Positions 1-8,820 of a stretch of DNA of 35,951 nt are shown here, in pieces (positions within the stretch are counted from its first letter, which is position 1; the number at the start of each line of letters is the position of its first letter). The translations under genes were made by a program, and so were the position numbers. This DNA is from JALYUA01 sp038229875. Its GTDB lineage: Bacteria > Acidobacteriota > Thermoanaerobaculia > UBA5066 > Gp7-AA6. The notes beneath the pieces were generated by a model. The model was given only the letters and a program-made list of their open reading frames with translations, was not told the DNA's origin and did no database searches. The DNA lies in assembly GCA_038229875.1 (NCBI GenBank), contig JBBROA010000032.1:1-35951 (forward strand). Reading direction: 5' to 3'.

Positions 1-2
1 AC

Positions 3-710
3 AAGAAGGGTCTCTTCGAGTCGGCGGACGGCGGATCGATCTTCTTCGACGAGATCGGGACGGTGGGCCTCGAGACTCAGGCAAAGCTCCTTCGCGTCAT
101 CCAGGAGAAGGAATTCATGCGGGTCGGGAGCGTCGAGACGCAGAAGGCCGACGTGCGGATCATCGCGGCCACGAACGTAGACCTGAAGAAGCTCGTCGCC
201 GAAGGCAAGTTCCGCGACGATCTCTACTACCGGCTTTGCGTGATTTCGATTTCGATCCCGCCACTGCGCGAGCGCCGCGAGGACATCCCGCTGCTCGCCG
301 ACCATTTCGTCCGGGTGTACGCCTCCGAGAACAACAAGTCGATCACCGGCCTCTCCGCCGACGCGCTCCGCGGACTTCTCGAATATGACTGGCCGGGCAA
401 TGTCCGCGAGCTCGAGAACGCGATCGAGCGGGCGGTCGTCCTCTGTCCGGGCGGGATGATCGAGCTCGATCTTCTGCCGGAGAGCGTCCTGTCGCCGGAC
501 CGCTCCGAGCTTCCCGTGAGGCTCCCCGAAAACGGGGCGACGTACAAGGACATGGTCGAGGAGTACGAGCGCCGCCTGGTCCGCACCGCCCTGCGCAGAA
601 CCGGCGGAGTGCAGAAGCGCGCCGCGGAGCTCCTGCGGATGAAGCCCACCACCCTCCACGAGATCATCAAGCGTTTGGAGATCCAGAGTCGCGAGGCTGT
701 CGAGCGGTAG
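3..710 (+). CDS. Sigma-54-dependent activator, 5'-truncated (AAA+ and Fis-type HTH)
   Basis: The reading frame is open from base 3, so the gene starts before the window and about 235 C-terminal residues are visible. They begin inside the AAA+ domain just after where GAFTGA would lie, with the Walker B block SIFFDEIG, the sensor segment RIIAATN, the FRDDLYYRL block and the WPGNVREL block typical of sigma-54 (RpoN) activators. The C-terminus (GVQKRAAELLRMKPTTLHEI) is a Fis-type helix-turn-helix. Proteins of this class use ATP hydrolysis to remodel RNA polymerase-sigma-54 at -24/-12 promoters. The sensor domain is outside the window, so the signal is unknown. The gene converges on the amidohydrolase gene, with an 88-bp gap (711-798) in which no terminator was recognised. 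Confidence 0.95.
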   Translation, partial: KKGLFESADGGSIFFDEIGTVGLETQAKLLRVIQEKEFMRVGSVETQKADVRIIAATNVDLKKLVAEGKFRDDLYYRLCVISISIPPLRERREDIPLLADHFVRVYASENNKSITGLSADALRGLLEYDWPGNVRELENAIERAVVLCPGGMIELDLLPESVLSPDRSELPVRLPENGATYKDMVEEYERRLVRTALRRTGGVQKRAAELLRMKPTTLHEIIKRLEIQSREAVER

Positions 711-798
711 CACCCACGACTCGGAGTGATGTGGGGAAGGACCCGTAGGATTAAAAACAGCGTCTGCGCGTCGGGGAATGTCGCAAAAAGCGATCTGT

Positions 799-2166
799 CT
801 ACAAGCCAGCCCGCCCGTCCCGGTCCACCCGCTTCTTCATCCCCGCCACCGCGCCCCTCACCTCCGCCGCGGTCGGCTTCAACCCTCCCACCGTCGCGTC
901 CCCCGCGCGATACCGCACGACGCCATCGACGATGGTCGCGAACACGTTCTCGCGCCCCATCGCGAACACGATCGCGCCGTAGGGCTCCTCTGACCACCCC
1001 TCCGGAAGGGCCCAACCGGCCTCCGGATCGAGCAGCACGACATCGCAGAGCGCCCCCGGCGCGAGACCCGGCGCCGGCCCGAGACGCAGCGCCGCGGCGC
1101 CCTCGACGGTCGCCATGCGAATCGCCGAAAACGCCGTCAACGACGACGGCGGCTTGCGGGTCCGCGGGAGAAAAGTCGCGAGGCGCATCTCCGCGAACGG
1201 GTCGAGGCGGTCATTGCACGCCGCGCCGTCCGATCCCAGGGCGACCCGGACGCCGGCGGCCTGGAGGTCCGAGACCGGGCATACGCCGGACGACAGCCGC
1301 ATGTTCGATGAAGGGCAATGCACGACCGTCGATCCGCGGCGCGAGAGCGTCGCCCACTCGTCGGACTCCGCAAAAATCACGTGCGCGACGCAGGTCCGCG
1401 GCCCGAGGAGCCCGACGCGATCGAGCCACTCGATGTTGGACAGGCCGGTCCGTCCGCGCACGAGGTCGATCTCGCCCCGGCTCTCGCTCGCGTGCGTGTG
1501 GAGAACGAGATCGTGCGCGGCGGAATACTCCGCGGCCGCGCGGAGCAGCTTCTCAGTGGAAGTGACCGCGAAGCGCGGCTGAACGGCGACGCGGAGGCGG
1601 CCCCGATCGCGGCCGTGCCAGAGAGCTCGGAGCCGATCCGTCTCCGCCATCCCTTCCTCCGCGGCCGCCCGCAGCGTCGGCAGAGTCGTCTCGGGGTCGT
1701 CCATGAGGACGTTGCCTCCGGTGTACCGGATGCCGGAGCGCGCTGCGGCGCGGAAGAGGGCGTCGGAGTGCCGGATCGTGCCCATGTCGAGCACCGCTGT
1801 GACGCCCGACGCGAGGCACTCCGAAAGGCCCAGGCGCGCCGAGATGGAGAGCGACTCCGAATCGTGCGCCGCCTCTCCCGGCCAGACGTGGCTTCCGAGC
1901 CAGGAGAGCAGATCGAGGCCCTCGGGGCCGTTGCGCAGCAGCGTCTGACAGAGGTGCAGATGCGCCTGGACGAAACCGGGAAGCACCCACTTTCCCCGGG
2001 CCGGAATTCTCTCGACGGGCTCCCCCGGGACCGCGGCCTGCCGCTTCGCGTCGCTGCCGACGCCCCGGATCGTTCCGTTCTCGGCGTAGAGGTCGGTGTC
2101 GGGGCGGATGTCCGACCGGTCGGTCAGACCGAGGAGAGTCCCGCCTTCGACGAGTAGCCGGCTCAC
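799..2166 (-). CDS. Amidohydrolase-superfamily deaminase (MtaD/TrzN/SsnA-like)
   Basis: A 455-residue metal-dependent hydrolase of the amidohydrolase superfamily, the branch with deaminases of S-adenosylhomocysteine, methylthioadenosine, guanine or chlorohydrolase substrates. Metal-ligand motifs are visible: QAHLH (His69, His71), LHTHASES (His223, His225), AH at 261-262, VVHCPSSNMRLSSG (His283) and GSDGAACND (Asp313). The small beta-sandwich halves flank the barrel (1-65 and about 370-430), and length is normal for the family. A GTG start is used, and the gene lies 27 bp downstream of the FHA-PP2C gene on the same strand, so the two are probably co-transcribed. The substrate cannot be read from sequence; a nucleoside or purine deaminase role is the best inference. 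Confidence 0.85.
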   Translation of the reverse strand: MSRLLVEGGTLLGLTDRSDIRPDTDLYAENGTIRGVGSDAKRQAAVPGEPVERIPARGKWVLPGFVQAHLHLCQTLLRNGPEGLDLLSWLGSHVWPGEAAHDSESLSISARLGLSECLASGVTAVLDMGTIRHSDALFRAAARSGIRYTGGNVLMDDPETTLPTLRAAAEEGMAETDRLRALWHGRDRGRLRVAVQPRFAVTSTEKLLRAAAEYSAAHDLVLHTHASESRGEIDLVRGRTGLSNIEWLDRVGLLGPRTCVAHVIFAESDEWATLSRRGSTVVHCPSSNMRLSSGVCPVSDLQAAGVRVALGSDGAACNDRLDPFAEMRLATFLPRTRKPPSSLTAFSAIRMATVEGAAALRLGPAPGLAPGALCDVVLLDPEAGWALPEGWSEEPYGAIVFAMGRENVFATIVDGVVRYRAGDATVGGLKPTAAEVRGAVAGMKKRVDRDGRAGL

Positions 2167-2193
2167 CGGTGGCCGAGGAGCCCCGCCACGGCC

Positions 2194-3855
2194 TTACAGG
2201 TCCCGGCGCAGCATCAGCAGAGTGCGATCGTCGGCAAAATGCTCCCCGGCGGCGTGCGCCTCGAGAGCTACGGCCAGCGCGGCATCCACCTCGAGCGGGC
2301 GCTTGCCGACCTGCGTCTTGACGAACTCCTTCAGCCGATCGAGCCCGAATTCGTCGCCGGACGCATTCGCGGCCTCGGTCACGCCGTCGGTGTAGAGAAA
2401 GAGGATGTCGCCGGGGGCCAGGAAGATTTTCGACGAGCCGTAAGGCCGCCCGGGAAAGAGCGCGAGCGGCAGTCCGTGCGAGGGAAGCTCCTCCACGGTC
2501 CCGTCCGCGCGCACGAACAGGCCCTGATTGTGCCCGGCGTTGGTGTACTCGACCTCGCCCGTGGTGGGATCGAGAAGCGTCAGGAAGAACGTGATGAACC
2601 GATCGGAGCCGCTGCGGCGCCCGATCGCGGCCGAAAGGCGCTCCGTCATCTCTCCGACGGGAATGCGCTCCTCCGCCCAGGCATGGAACGAGGCCTGGAG
2701 AGACGCCATCAGGAGAGCGGGCCCGACTCCCTTGCCGCAGACGTCGGCGATCGCGCCGTAGACCTTTCCGTCGCCGCGGACCAGAAAGTCGAAGTAGTCC
2801 CCCGAGACCTGGCGCGACGGAATGTTCGACCCGTGAAAGGTGTAGCCGGGGACCACCGGAGGACGATCGGGAAGCAGGCGCTGCTGGATCTCGTGCGCGA
2901 GCGCGAACTCGCGGTCCATCTGCTTTTTTTCCGCCGCCTCGCCCATGAGCCGCGCATTCTGGATTTTCGCGGCCGCGACGTTCGCGAGCGACGTCAGGAG
3001 CCGCAGATCCGCTTCCTCGAACGACCGGTGGCCGAGCCGAACGTCGACGTAGATCAACCCGACGACCTCTCCGTCGTTTTCGAGCGGCGCCGCCAGCACG
3101 GACTTGATCCCCGACAGACGGATCGACTCGGACATCGAGACGCCGGTGGAGCTCGCGGTGTCCATCAGCAGGAGACCGTTCTTCTTCTCGACGACCGCGG
3201 CGACGAGAGTCTTCGACAGGCGGATGTCCTCGGCGGAAATCCCCTCGGCGACGCGGACCACCGCCGGCACGAGCTCGCTCGTGACGCTCGATCGCAGAAG
3301 GACGACCGCCCGGTCGGGCGCGAGCGTCTCGAACACCTTGTCCATCAGAAACTTCAGCAGCTCATCGACGGAGATGTCCCGGAGCAGCTCGATTGTCAGC
3401 TCGTTGACGACCCGGAGAGAGTCGATCAGCTTCGAAAGCTGCTCGGCCGGAAGCCGCGGGTCCGTCTGGGTGGGCTTGCGAAGCAGCTCCGCGGAGGCCT
3501 TCAGGATCGTGTTGTCCAGGGACGCGTCGCCCGCGAACTCGTCAATGCGGACGCGCGTCGTGGACTCGGACTCGACCTTCAGCGTGACTCCGCCGACGGT
3601 AATCCGGTCCCCGGACTTGAGCGGCAAGAGCACGGTGAGCTTGTCGCCGTTGACGAACGTGCCGTTGCGGGAGCCCATGTCCTCGATCGACACCCCTCCG
3701 TTGCCGTCGTGGAGGATCCGCGCGTGCTGTCGCGACAGCATCTTGTCGGGGATGGGCAGGTCGTTCATGGACGACCGGCCGATCGTCGTGACGGGCCGGT
3801 CGAGCAGGAACTTCTGCGCGGGCATACCGGGCGCGGTCAAATAGAGATAAAACAC
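2194..3855 (-). CDS. FHA-GAF-PP2C (SpoIIE/RsbU-type) protein phosphatase
   Basis: A 553-residue three-module signalling protein. Residues 1-95 are an FHA phosphothreonine-binding domain (GRSS at 26-29, SRQHA at 41-45, GSRNGTFVNG at 61-70). Residues about 150-305 look like a GAF sensor (VGLIYVDV). Residues about 315-553 are an RsbU/SpoIIE-type PP2C phosphatase with metal-binding acidic residues in SGDYFDF (Asp353), IADVCGKG (Asp371), YTDGVTEA (Asp490) and ADDRT (542-543). Family members dephosphorylate anti-sigma-factor antagonists in partner-switching pathways; no such partner is encoded nearby. The start is GTG at 3855, 15 bp after a TAGAAT box, with no Shine-Dalgarno. It is transcribed divergently from rpmE and is followed closely by the amidohydrolase gene. 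Confidence 0.93.
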   Translation of the reverse strand: MFYLYLTAPGMPAQKFLLDRPVTTIGRSSMNDLPIPDKMLSRQHARILHDGNGGVSIEDMGSRNGTFVNGDKLTVLLPLKSGDRITVGGVTLKVESESTTRVRIDEFAGDASLDNTILKASAELLRKPTQTDPRLPAEQLSKLIDSLRVVNELTIELLRDISVDELLKFLMDKVFETLAPDRAVVLLRSSVTSELVPAVVRVAEGISAEDIRLSKTLVAAVVEKKNGLLLMDTASSTGVSMSESIRLSGIKSVLAAPLENDGEVVGLIYVDVRLGHRSFEEADLRLLTSLANVAAAKIQNARLMGEAAEKKQMDREFALAHEIQQRLLPDRPPVVPGYTFHGSNIPSRQVSGDYFDFLVRGDGKVYGAIADVCGKGVGPALLMASLQASFHAWAEERIPVGEMTERLSAAIGRRSGSDRFITFFLTLLDPTTGEVEYTNAGHNQGLFVRADGTVEELPSHGLPLALFPGRPYGSSKIFLAPGDILFLYTDGVTEAANASGDEFGLDRLKEFVKTQVGKRPLEVDAALAVALEAHAAGEHFADDRTLLMLRRDL

Positions 3856-3870
3856 GGCGGACCTCGGCGG

Positions 3871-3876
3871 ATTCTA
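3871..3876 (-). promoter_or_regulatory. Candidate -10 box for the FHA-PP2C gene
   Basis: TAGAAT on the minus strand, 15 bp before the GTG start. No good -35 lies at 16-18 bp spacing. It is the same hexamer used by the rpmE, rplU and sixA promoters in this window. Confidence 0.5.
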
Positions 3877-3992
3877 CTCCGAAGGCGCGGGACAGAACGC
3901 CGCCCCTCCTCGCGCAGGTCCTTTCCTTCTAAGAAGTTGCCGGAGAAGGGCCCGAAGCGGTCTCGGAGGGGCCTCGGATCGCGGCGCCCCCC

Positions 3993-4021
3993 TTGCGGGA
4001 AGACGGGAAGTGTCCTAGAAT
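3993..4021 (+). promoter_or_regulatory. Sigma-70-type promoter of rpmE
   Basis: TTGCGG (3993-3998), a 17-bp spacer and TAGAAT (4016-4021). The ATG lies only 11 bp after the -10 box, so the 5' leader would be about 4-6 nt, too short for a Shine-Dalgarno sequence. Confidence 0.65.
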
Positions 4022-4032
4022 GCGCGGTTCCT

Positions 4033-4239
4033 ATGAAACAGAATCTGCATCCCGAATATCACGACGTCAACGTCCACTGCGCCTGCGGTGAAGTCTGGAC
4101 GACCCGTTCGACGAAGAAAGAGCTCCGGCTCGAGATCTGCAGCAAATGCCACCCGTTCTTCACGGGCAAGCAGAAGCTGATGGACTCCGCCGGCCGCGTG
4201 GAGCGCTTCCGCAAGCGGTACGAGAAAAAGCCCGCTTAG
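4033..4239 (+). CDS. rpmE: 50S ribosomal protein L31 (zinc-binding type)
   Basis: A 68-residue protein with the L31 pattern MKQNLHPEYH at the start, CxC at 16-18 and CSKCHPFFTGKQK from residue 37. The four cysteines (16, 18, 37, 40) identify the zinc-carrying C+ form, not the zinc-free paralogue made under zinc limitation. It is a component of the large ribosomal subunit at the central protuberance. The ATG at 4033 is chosen because it gives the canonical N-terminus. It is the first gene of the rpmE-prfA-prmC-murA cluster, an order known from many bacteria. It is preceded by a good promoter and no ribosome-binding site. Confidence 0.97.
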   Translation: MKQNLHPEYHDVNVHCACGEVWTTRSTKKELRLEICSKCHPFFTGKQKLMDSAGRVERFRKRYEKKPA

Positions 4240-4355
4240 CAGGAGCCCGTCTCTTTGCGCTCCGTCTGGAATCCCTCTCCCTCTCACACCGCGCTCTATT
4301 AGCGGGACGAATTCCGTGTGCGCGCTGACGGCGAGAGCCGACAGCGGAAAGACCC

Positions 4356-5433
4356 ATGCTCGAAAAACTGGATGACATCCGCCGCCGTTACGAAGAAATC
4401 CGGGAACGCCTCGGCGACCCGGAGTTCGTGCAGGACCACAAGGCGGTCCGGGACGCTCAGCGCACGCTGTCGGAGTTCGAGCCGATCGTCGGCAAGATCG
4501 AGGAGCGGGCCCGCATCGCCCGCGAGCTCCAGGGGGCGCGCGAGCTGACCGACTCGCTTCCTCCGGGCGACGAACTCTACCAGATGGCGTCCTCGGAGCG
4601 CGGCGCGTTGAACGATGCGCTTGCCCGCGTCGAAGAAGAGTTGAAGGTGCTCCTCTTACCGAAGGACCCGAACGACTCCCGCAACGTTTTCGTCGAGATC
4701 CGCGCGGGGACCGGCGGCGAGGAAGCCGCCCTTTTCGCCGGCGAGCTCTTCCGGATGTACGAGCGATACGCCGAACGGCGCCGCTGGAAGGTCGAGATCG
4801 TCGACCGCGACGACACTGGCATCGGGGGACTGAAGGCGATCACCGCGCTGATCGAGGGTGCCGGCGCCTACTCCCGGTTGAAGTACGAGAGCGGCGTCCA
4901 CCGCGTGCAGAGAGTCCCCGCGACCGAAGGGTCCGGCCGGATCCATACGTCGGCCGCCACCGTCGCCGTCCTGCCGGAAGCGGACGACGTCGACATCCAG
5001 GTGCTGGATAAGGACATCCGGGTGGACCGCTTCTGCGCTTCGGGCCCCGGCGGGCAGGGCGTCAACACGACCTATTCCGCCGTCCGCCTCACGCACATCC
5101 CGACCGGCGTCGTCGTCCAGTGCCAGGACGAACGCAGTCAGATCAAGAACAAGGCGAAGGCGCTCCGGGTGTTGAAGGCGCGGCTCCTCGAGATGGAGCG
5201 CGAGAAGCATGACGGGGCGATCGCGGCCGAACGCAAGAAGATGGTGGGGTCGGGAGACCGCTCCGAAAAGGTGCGGACCTACAATTTCCCGCAGAGCCGG
5301 ATCACCGACCACCGCATCGGGTTCACGACCCACCGGATGGCGGACGTGCTGGACGGAAACCTCGATGAGCTCATCGAGCCTCTGACGCAGCACTTCCAGG
5401 CGGAGAAACTGAAGGCGGAGCTCGCGAAGGCAT

Positions 5434-5435
<2 letters not shown>
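4356..5435 (+). CDS. prfA: Peptide chain release factor 1
   Basis: A 359-residue class I release factor that recognises UAG and UAA in the ribosomal A site and triggers peptidyl-tRNA hydrolysis. The codon-recognition tripeptide PAT (188-190) is that of RF1, not RF2 (SPF), and the catalytic GGQ is at 232-234 within SGPGGQGVNTT. Length matches the family (about 360). There is no internal frameshift of the RF2 type. The glutamine of GGQ is the substrate of PrmC, encoded next downstream. Upstream of the ATG is a purine-rich GCGGAAAG about 6 bp away, a weak Shine-Dalgarno. The gap to prmC (122 bp) is filled by heptamer repeats, which is unusual because these genes commonly abut. Confidence 0.98.
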
Positions 5436-5552
<117 letters not shown>

Positions 5553-5557
5553 TCCTC

Positions 5558-6397
5558 ATGACCGTCGGCGAAGCCCTCCGCCGGGCGACCGATCTCGCGC
5601 ACGAGGGCCGCTCGGAAGCGACCACGTGGGACGCCCGCATCCTGCTCGCCCATACGCTCGGCCATGCGAATCCGCTCGCGCTCCCGCCGTCCGCTCCGCT
5701 TCCCGACGCTCTCGCGGCGCGTTTCGAGGGACTCTGGCGCAAGCGCCTCTCGGGCGTCCCGGTCCAGCACCTGGTCGGCGAGTGGGACTTCTTCGGCCGG
5801 CCGTTTCGCGTCGATTCCCGCGGACTGATTCCCCGCCCGGAAACCGAGGTCCTCGTCCTGCAATCGATCGGAGCGGCGCCCGGCGCGCGGCGGATCCTCG
5901 ACCTCGGCACCGGGAGCGGGATCGTGGCGATCACGCTTTTGAAGGAGCTGCCGGGCGCGCGCGCTCTGGCGCTCGACGCATCCGTCCAGGCCCTCGCTCT
6001 CGCCCGCGAGAACGGGAAGCGCCTCGGCGTCTCCGCGCGGCTGTGGTTGGCGGGGTCCGACTGGCTGACGGCGATCGACGCGCCGCCGTTCGACCTCGTC
6101 GTCTCGAATCCGCCATATCTCGCGCGTTCCGAGTCACGAGGACTCTCGAGCACCGTCGCCGAGCACGACCCGGAGCTCGCGCTCTATGGCGGCGACGACG
6201 GGCTCGAGAGCATCCGGCAGATCTTAGACGCCGTTCCGCGCGTCCTGCCTCCGGGCGCGCCGTTCCTCTTCGAGATCGGATTCGGGCAGGCGCGCGACGT
6301 CGAGCGCGAGACGCGCAGCCGCGCCGCCTGGCGCTTCGACGGAATCGCGGAAGACATGGCAGGGATCCCGCGCGTCGTGCGGCTGACTCGGGCGTAG
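5558..6397 (+). CDS. prmC: Peptide chain release factor N5-glutamine methyltransferase
   Basis: A 279-residue SAM-dependent methyltransferase that methylates the glutamine of the GGQ motif in release factors. The N-terminal helical release-factor-binding region is followed by IPRPETE (91-97), a PrmC hallmark. The SAM-binding loop DLGTGSGIVA begins at 115, and the catalytic NPPY (184-187) sits in VVSNPPYLA. Length is normal. Placement straight after prfA fits the function. The ATG at 5558 gives the expected N-terminus; there is no strong Shine-Dalgarno. The last 24 bp including the stop are duplicated 40 bp downstream. Confidence 0.97.
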   Translation: MTVGEALRRATDLAHEGRSEATTWDARILLAHTLGHANPLALPPSAPLPDALAARFEGLWRKRLSGVPVQHLVGEWDFFGRPFRVDSRGLIPRPETEVLVLQSIGAAPGARRILDLGTGSGIVAITLLKELPGARALALDASVQALALARENGKRLGVSARLWLAGSDWLTAIDAPPFDLVVSNPPYLARSESRGLSSTVAEHDPELALYGGDDGLESIRQILDAVPRVLPPGAPFLFEIGFGQARDVERETRSRAAWRFDGIAEDMAGIPRVVRLTRA

Positions 6398-6437
6398 ACG
6401 CACGCGGCCTAAGGTCGTGCGGCTGACTCGGGCGTAG
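6374..6437 (+). repeat. 24-bp direct repeat duplicating the prmC 3' end
   Basis: The segment 6374-6397, coding for the last prmC residues and the stop, recurs identically at 6414-6437 with a 40-bp period. This is a recent short tandem duplication, and the second copy is non-coding. Confidence 0.9.
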
Positions 6438-6480
6438 GCGCCGTCGCCGGACGACGGCGGCAAATGCGGGAAACCGCCCT

Positions 6481-6486
6481 TACAAT
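6481..6486 (+). promoter_or_regulatory. Candidate -10 box of murA
   Basis: TACAAT, 10 bp before the chosen ATG of murA. No clear -35 is present. If used, the transcript would be nearly leaderless. Confidence 0.4.
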
Positions 6487-6496
6487 CTTCGCACTC

Positions 6497-7786
6497 ATGG
6501 ATCGCTTTCAGGTCGAAGGTCCGACGCGCCTCGCCGGCGAGGTCGTCACGTCGGGAGCCAAGAACGCGGCGCTGCCCTGTCTCGCGGCGACGCTTCTGAC
6601 GGGAGAGGCGGTCCGGCTTACGAACGTGCCGGACGTCCGTGACATCCGGACGATGCAGAAGCTGCTCCAGCACATCGGCGTCTTTCTGTCGTCGGAACGG
6701 GGCGCGGTGACGGTCGAGGCGCGGGAGATCGGATCCGCCGACGCGCCGTACGATCTGGTCAAGACGATGCGCGCCTCCGTGCTGGTGCTCGGGCCTCTGC
6801 TCGCCCGGAGCGGGTCCGTGCGGGTGTCTCTCCCGGGCGGCTGCGCCATCGGCGTCCGGCCGATCGACCTCCACCTGGACGCGTTTCGACGGCTGGGAGC
6901 CGAAGTCTCATTGCAGCACGGCTACGTCGAGGCCCGGGCGGGCCGCCTCGTCGGCGCGGAGATCGTGTTCGAGACCGTGACGGTGACCGGCACCGAGAAC
7001 GCGATGCTCGCGGCGACGCTCGCGCGCGGGACGACGCGGCTCGTCCACGCCGCCCGCGAGCCTGAAGTGGTGGACCTCGCCGAGCTTCTCCGCGCGATGG
7101 GCGCGCGAATCGACGGAGACGGAACCGACGTCATCACGATCGAAGGAGTCGAGAGGCTTCACGGGGCCGAGCACGACATCGTGCCGGACCGCGTCGAGGC
7201 CGGTACGTATGCGATCGCCGGTGCGCTGACGCGCGGGGACGTCACGGTGACGCGCTGCCGTCCCGGTGACCTGAAGGCGTTGACGACCCGTCTCTCGTCG
7301 AGCGGCGCGCGAGTGTCCGCGGGACCCGACTGGCTCCGCGTCCAGGGAGGCGACACACTCGAGCCGCAGGACCTCGCGACCGCTCCTCACCCGGGCTTCC
7401 CGACGGATCTGCAGGCGCAATGGATGGCGCTCGCCACCCAGATGGCGGGCGTATCCACCGTCACGGAGACCGTCTTCGAAAACCGGTTTCAGCACGTTCC
7501 GGAGCTCGTCCGCATGGGCGCGCGCATCCGCCTCGAAAGCCGCTGGGCGATCGTCGAGGGCCCGACCCCATTGACCGGCGCTTCGGTGATGGCAAGCGAC
7601 CTCCGGGCCTCCGCGGCGCTGGTGCTCGCGGGCCTGATCGCGCACGGCGAAACGATCATCGACCGCGTGTACCACCTGGACCGGGGCTACGACCGGATGG
7701 AGGTCAAGCTCTCGAACCTCGGCGGGCGCGTCCACCGCTCTTCCTTCCCCACCGGCACGTTCCCCATCCCCGCCGTGAACGGCTAG
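6497..7786 (+). CDS. murA: UDP-N-acetylglucosamine 1-carboxyvinyltransferase
   Basis: A 429-residue EPSP-synthase-fold enzyme that transfers enolpyruvate from PEP to UDP-GlcNAc, the first committed step of peptidoglycan synthesis, in the cytoplasm. MurA features seen: SGAKNAALP (19-27, with the conserved Lys-Asn pair) and GGCAIGVRPIDLHL with catalytic Cys116. This Cys is the fosfomycin target, so the enzyme is predicted to be sensitive in principle. The ATG at 6497 (MDRFQVEG) is preferred over an in-frame ATG at 6464 because MurA proteins begin this way and a TACAAT box lies between the two. It is the last gene of the rpmE cluster. Confidence 0.97.
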   Translation: MDRFQVEGPTRLAGEVVTSGAKNAALPCLAATLLTGEAVRLTNVPDVRDIRTMQKLLQHIGVFLSSERGAVTVEAREIGSADAPYDLVKTMRASVLVLGPLLARSGSVRVSLPGGCAIGVRPIDLHLDAFRRLGAEVSLQHGYVEARAGRLVGAEIVFETVTVTGTENAMLAATLARGTTRLVHAAREPEVVDLAELLRAMGARIDGDGTDVITIEGVERLHGAEHDIVPDRVEAGTYAIAGALTRGDVTVTRCRPGDLKALTTRLSSSGARVSAGPDWLRVQGGDTLEPQDLATAPHPGFPTDLQAQWMALATQMAGVSTVTETVFENRFQHVPELVRMGARIRLESRWAIVEGPTPLTGASVMASDLRASAALVLAGLIAHGETIIDRVYHLDRGYDRMEVKLSNLGGRVHRSSFPTGTFPIPAVNG

Positions 7787-7790
7787 AAGC

Positions 7791-8002
7791 ATGCTCCGCC
7801 CCTCATCCAGACCTCTCCCCCGGCGCGAGGAGAGGTGGCAGAGCTGCGCCTGGGTCGACGTGACGGCGTAAAGGCTGCGCTTCGGTCGAGCTGGCGGCTA
7901 GGCGGGAGCCGAAGCGAACGCAGGGACGAGGTCAGCGGTCGAGCCGACAGGCGAGCCGCTGACCGGCGCGTGAGCGCGCCCAGGAGAGAGCGCAGGCGAC
8001 GG
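7791..8002 (+). repeat. Four-hairpin intergenic repeat, copy A
   Basis: Fills most of the 236-bp murA-livG gap. It starts with ATGCTCCGCCCCTCA and ends with GCAGGCGACGG. Hairpins: H1 ACCTCTCC/GGAGAGGT (7811-7818 with 7829-7836), H2 CGCTTCGG/CCGAAGCG (7878-7885 with 7909-7916), H3 GTCAGCGG/CCGCTGAC (7931-7938 with 7956-7963), H4 GGCGCG/CGCGCC (7965-7970 with 7975-7980). The same order recurs in copy C. The element ends directly against the TATAGT box of livG. Confidence 0.85.
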
Positions 8003-8008
8003 TATAGT
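8003..8008 (+). promoter_or_regulatory. Candidate -10 box of livG
   Basis: TATAGT, 14 bp before the livG ATG and immediately after the end of repeat copy A. No consensus -35, and no Shine-Dalgarno before the ATG. Confidence 0.45.
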
Positions 8009-8022
8009 TCTGCCAATTCCGC

Positions 8023-8814
8023 ATGCACCCGACCAGACGGATCGGCGAGGTCCTGCTGAAAGTCGAGGAGGTGTCGCTCTCCTTCGGCGGCGTCTCGGCA
8101 TTGGCGGACGTGAGCCTCGAGGTTGCGAGCGGCGAGATCTGCGCGATCATCGGTCCGAACGGCGCCGGGAAGAGCTCGCTCTTGAACGTCTTGAACGGCG
8201 TCTATCAGCCGCGCCGGGGGGCGATCACATTTCGCGGGGAGCGGCGCCGCCGCATGAAGCCCGACGATGCCGCGCGCAACGGAATCGCACGCACCTTCCA
8301 GAACATCGCCCTCTTCAAGGGGATGACGGTGCTCGACAACATCATGGCCGGGCGCAACCTGAAGATGCGAACGGGGATTTTTCTCCAGGCGCTCTACTGG
8401 GGTCCGGCGCAGCGGGAGGAGATCCGCCACCGACGGCGCGTCGAAGAGATCATTGATTTTCTTCAGATCGAGGCGATCCGGAAGGTCCCGGCGGGCCGGC
8501 TTCCCTACGGCCTCCAGAAGCGGGTCGAGCTCGCGCGCGCGCTCGCCGCCGAGCCTGTATTGCTCCTTCTGGACGAGCCGATGGCCGGGATGAACGTCGA
8601 GGAAAAACGCGACATGTGCCGCTTCATCCTCGACGTCAACGAAGAGTTCGGCACCACGATCGTCTTGATCGAGCACGACATGGGAGTCGTGATGGATCTC
8701 TCCGACCACATCGTCGTTCTGGATTACGGGCGTAAAATCGCCGACGGCACGCCCGCCGAGGTACGGGGAAATCCCGCGGTCGTCGACGCCTACCTCGGCG
8801 TCGCGAGCGCCTAG
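8023..8814 (+). CDS. livG: ABC importer ATPase, LivG type
   Basis: A 263-residue ATP-binding subunit of a branched-chain-type (HAAT) importer. It has Walker A GPNGAGKS (44-51), the Q-loop in RTFQNIALF (Gln93), signature region LPYGLQKRVELARAL (from 160, divergent from LSGGQ as usual in LivG), Walker B LLLLDEP (180-186) and the switch His218 in LIEHDM. It is the first gene of the transport operon; livH follows after 6 bp. Family members transport branched-chain amino acids, but also urea, amides and aromatic or other organic acids. The ligase genes downstream make an organic acid the likelier substrate here. Confidence 0.93.
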   Translation: MHPTRRIGEVLLKVEEVSLSFGGVSALADVSLEVASGEICAIIGPNGAGKSSLLNVLNGVYQPRRGAITFRGERRRRMKPDDAARNGIARTFQNIALFKGMTVLDNIMAGRNLKMRTGIFLQALYWGPAQREEIRHRRRVEEIIDFLQIEAIRKVPAGRLPYGLQKRVELARALAAEPVLLLLDEPMAGMNVEEKRDMCRFILDVNEEFGTTIVLIEHDMGVVMDLSDHIVVLDYGRKIADGTPAEVRGNPAVVDAYLGVASA

Positions 8815-8820
8815 AGCCGC

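Noticed and set aside
2239..4239. 666-codon plus-strand open frame opposite the FHA-PP2C gene
   Set aside because: It is a GC-rich shadow frame. Only its last 69 codons (4033-4239) are real, as rpmE; the rest has no recognisable domain and is antisense to a clear gene.
6464..6496. Extended murA start at the ATG at 6464
   Set aside because: The 11 extra residues are not found on typical MurA proteins and would place the TACAAT box inside the coding region.
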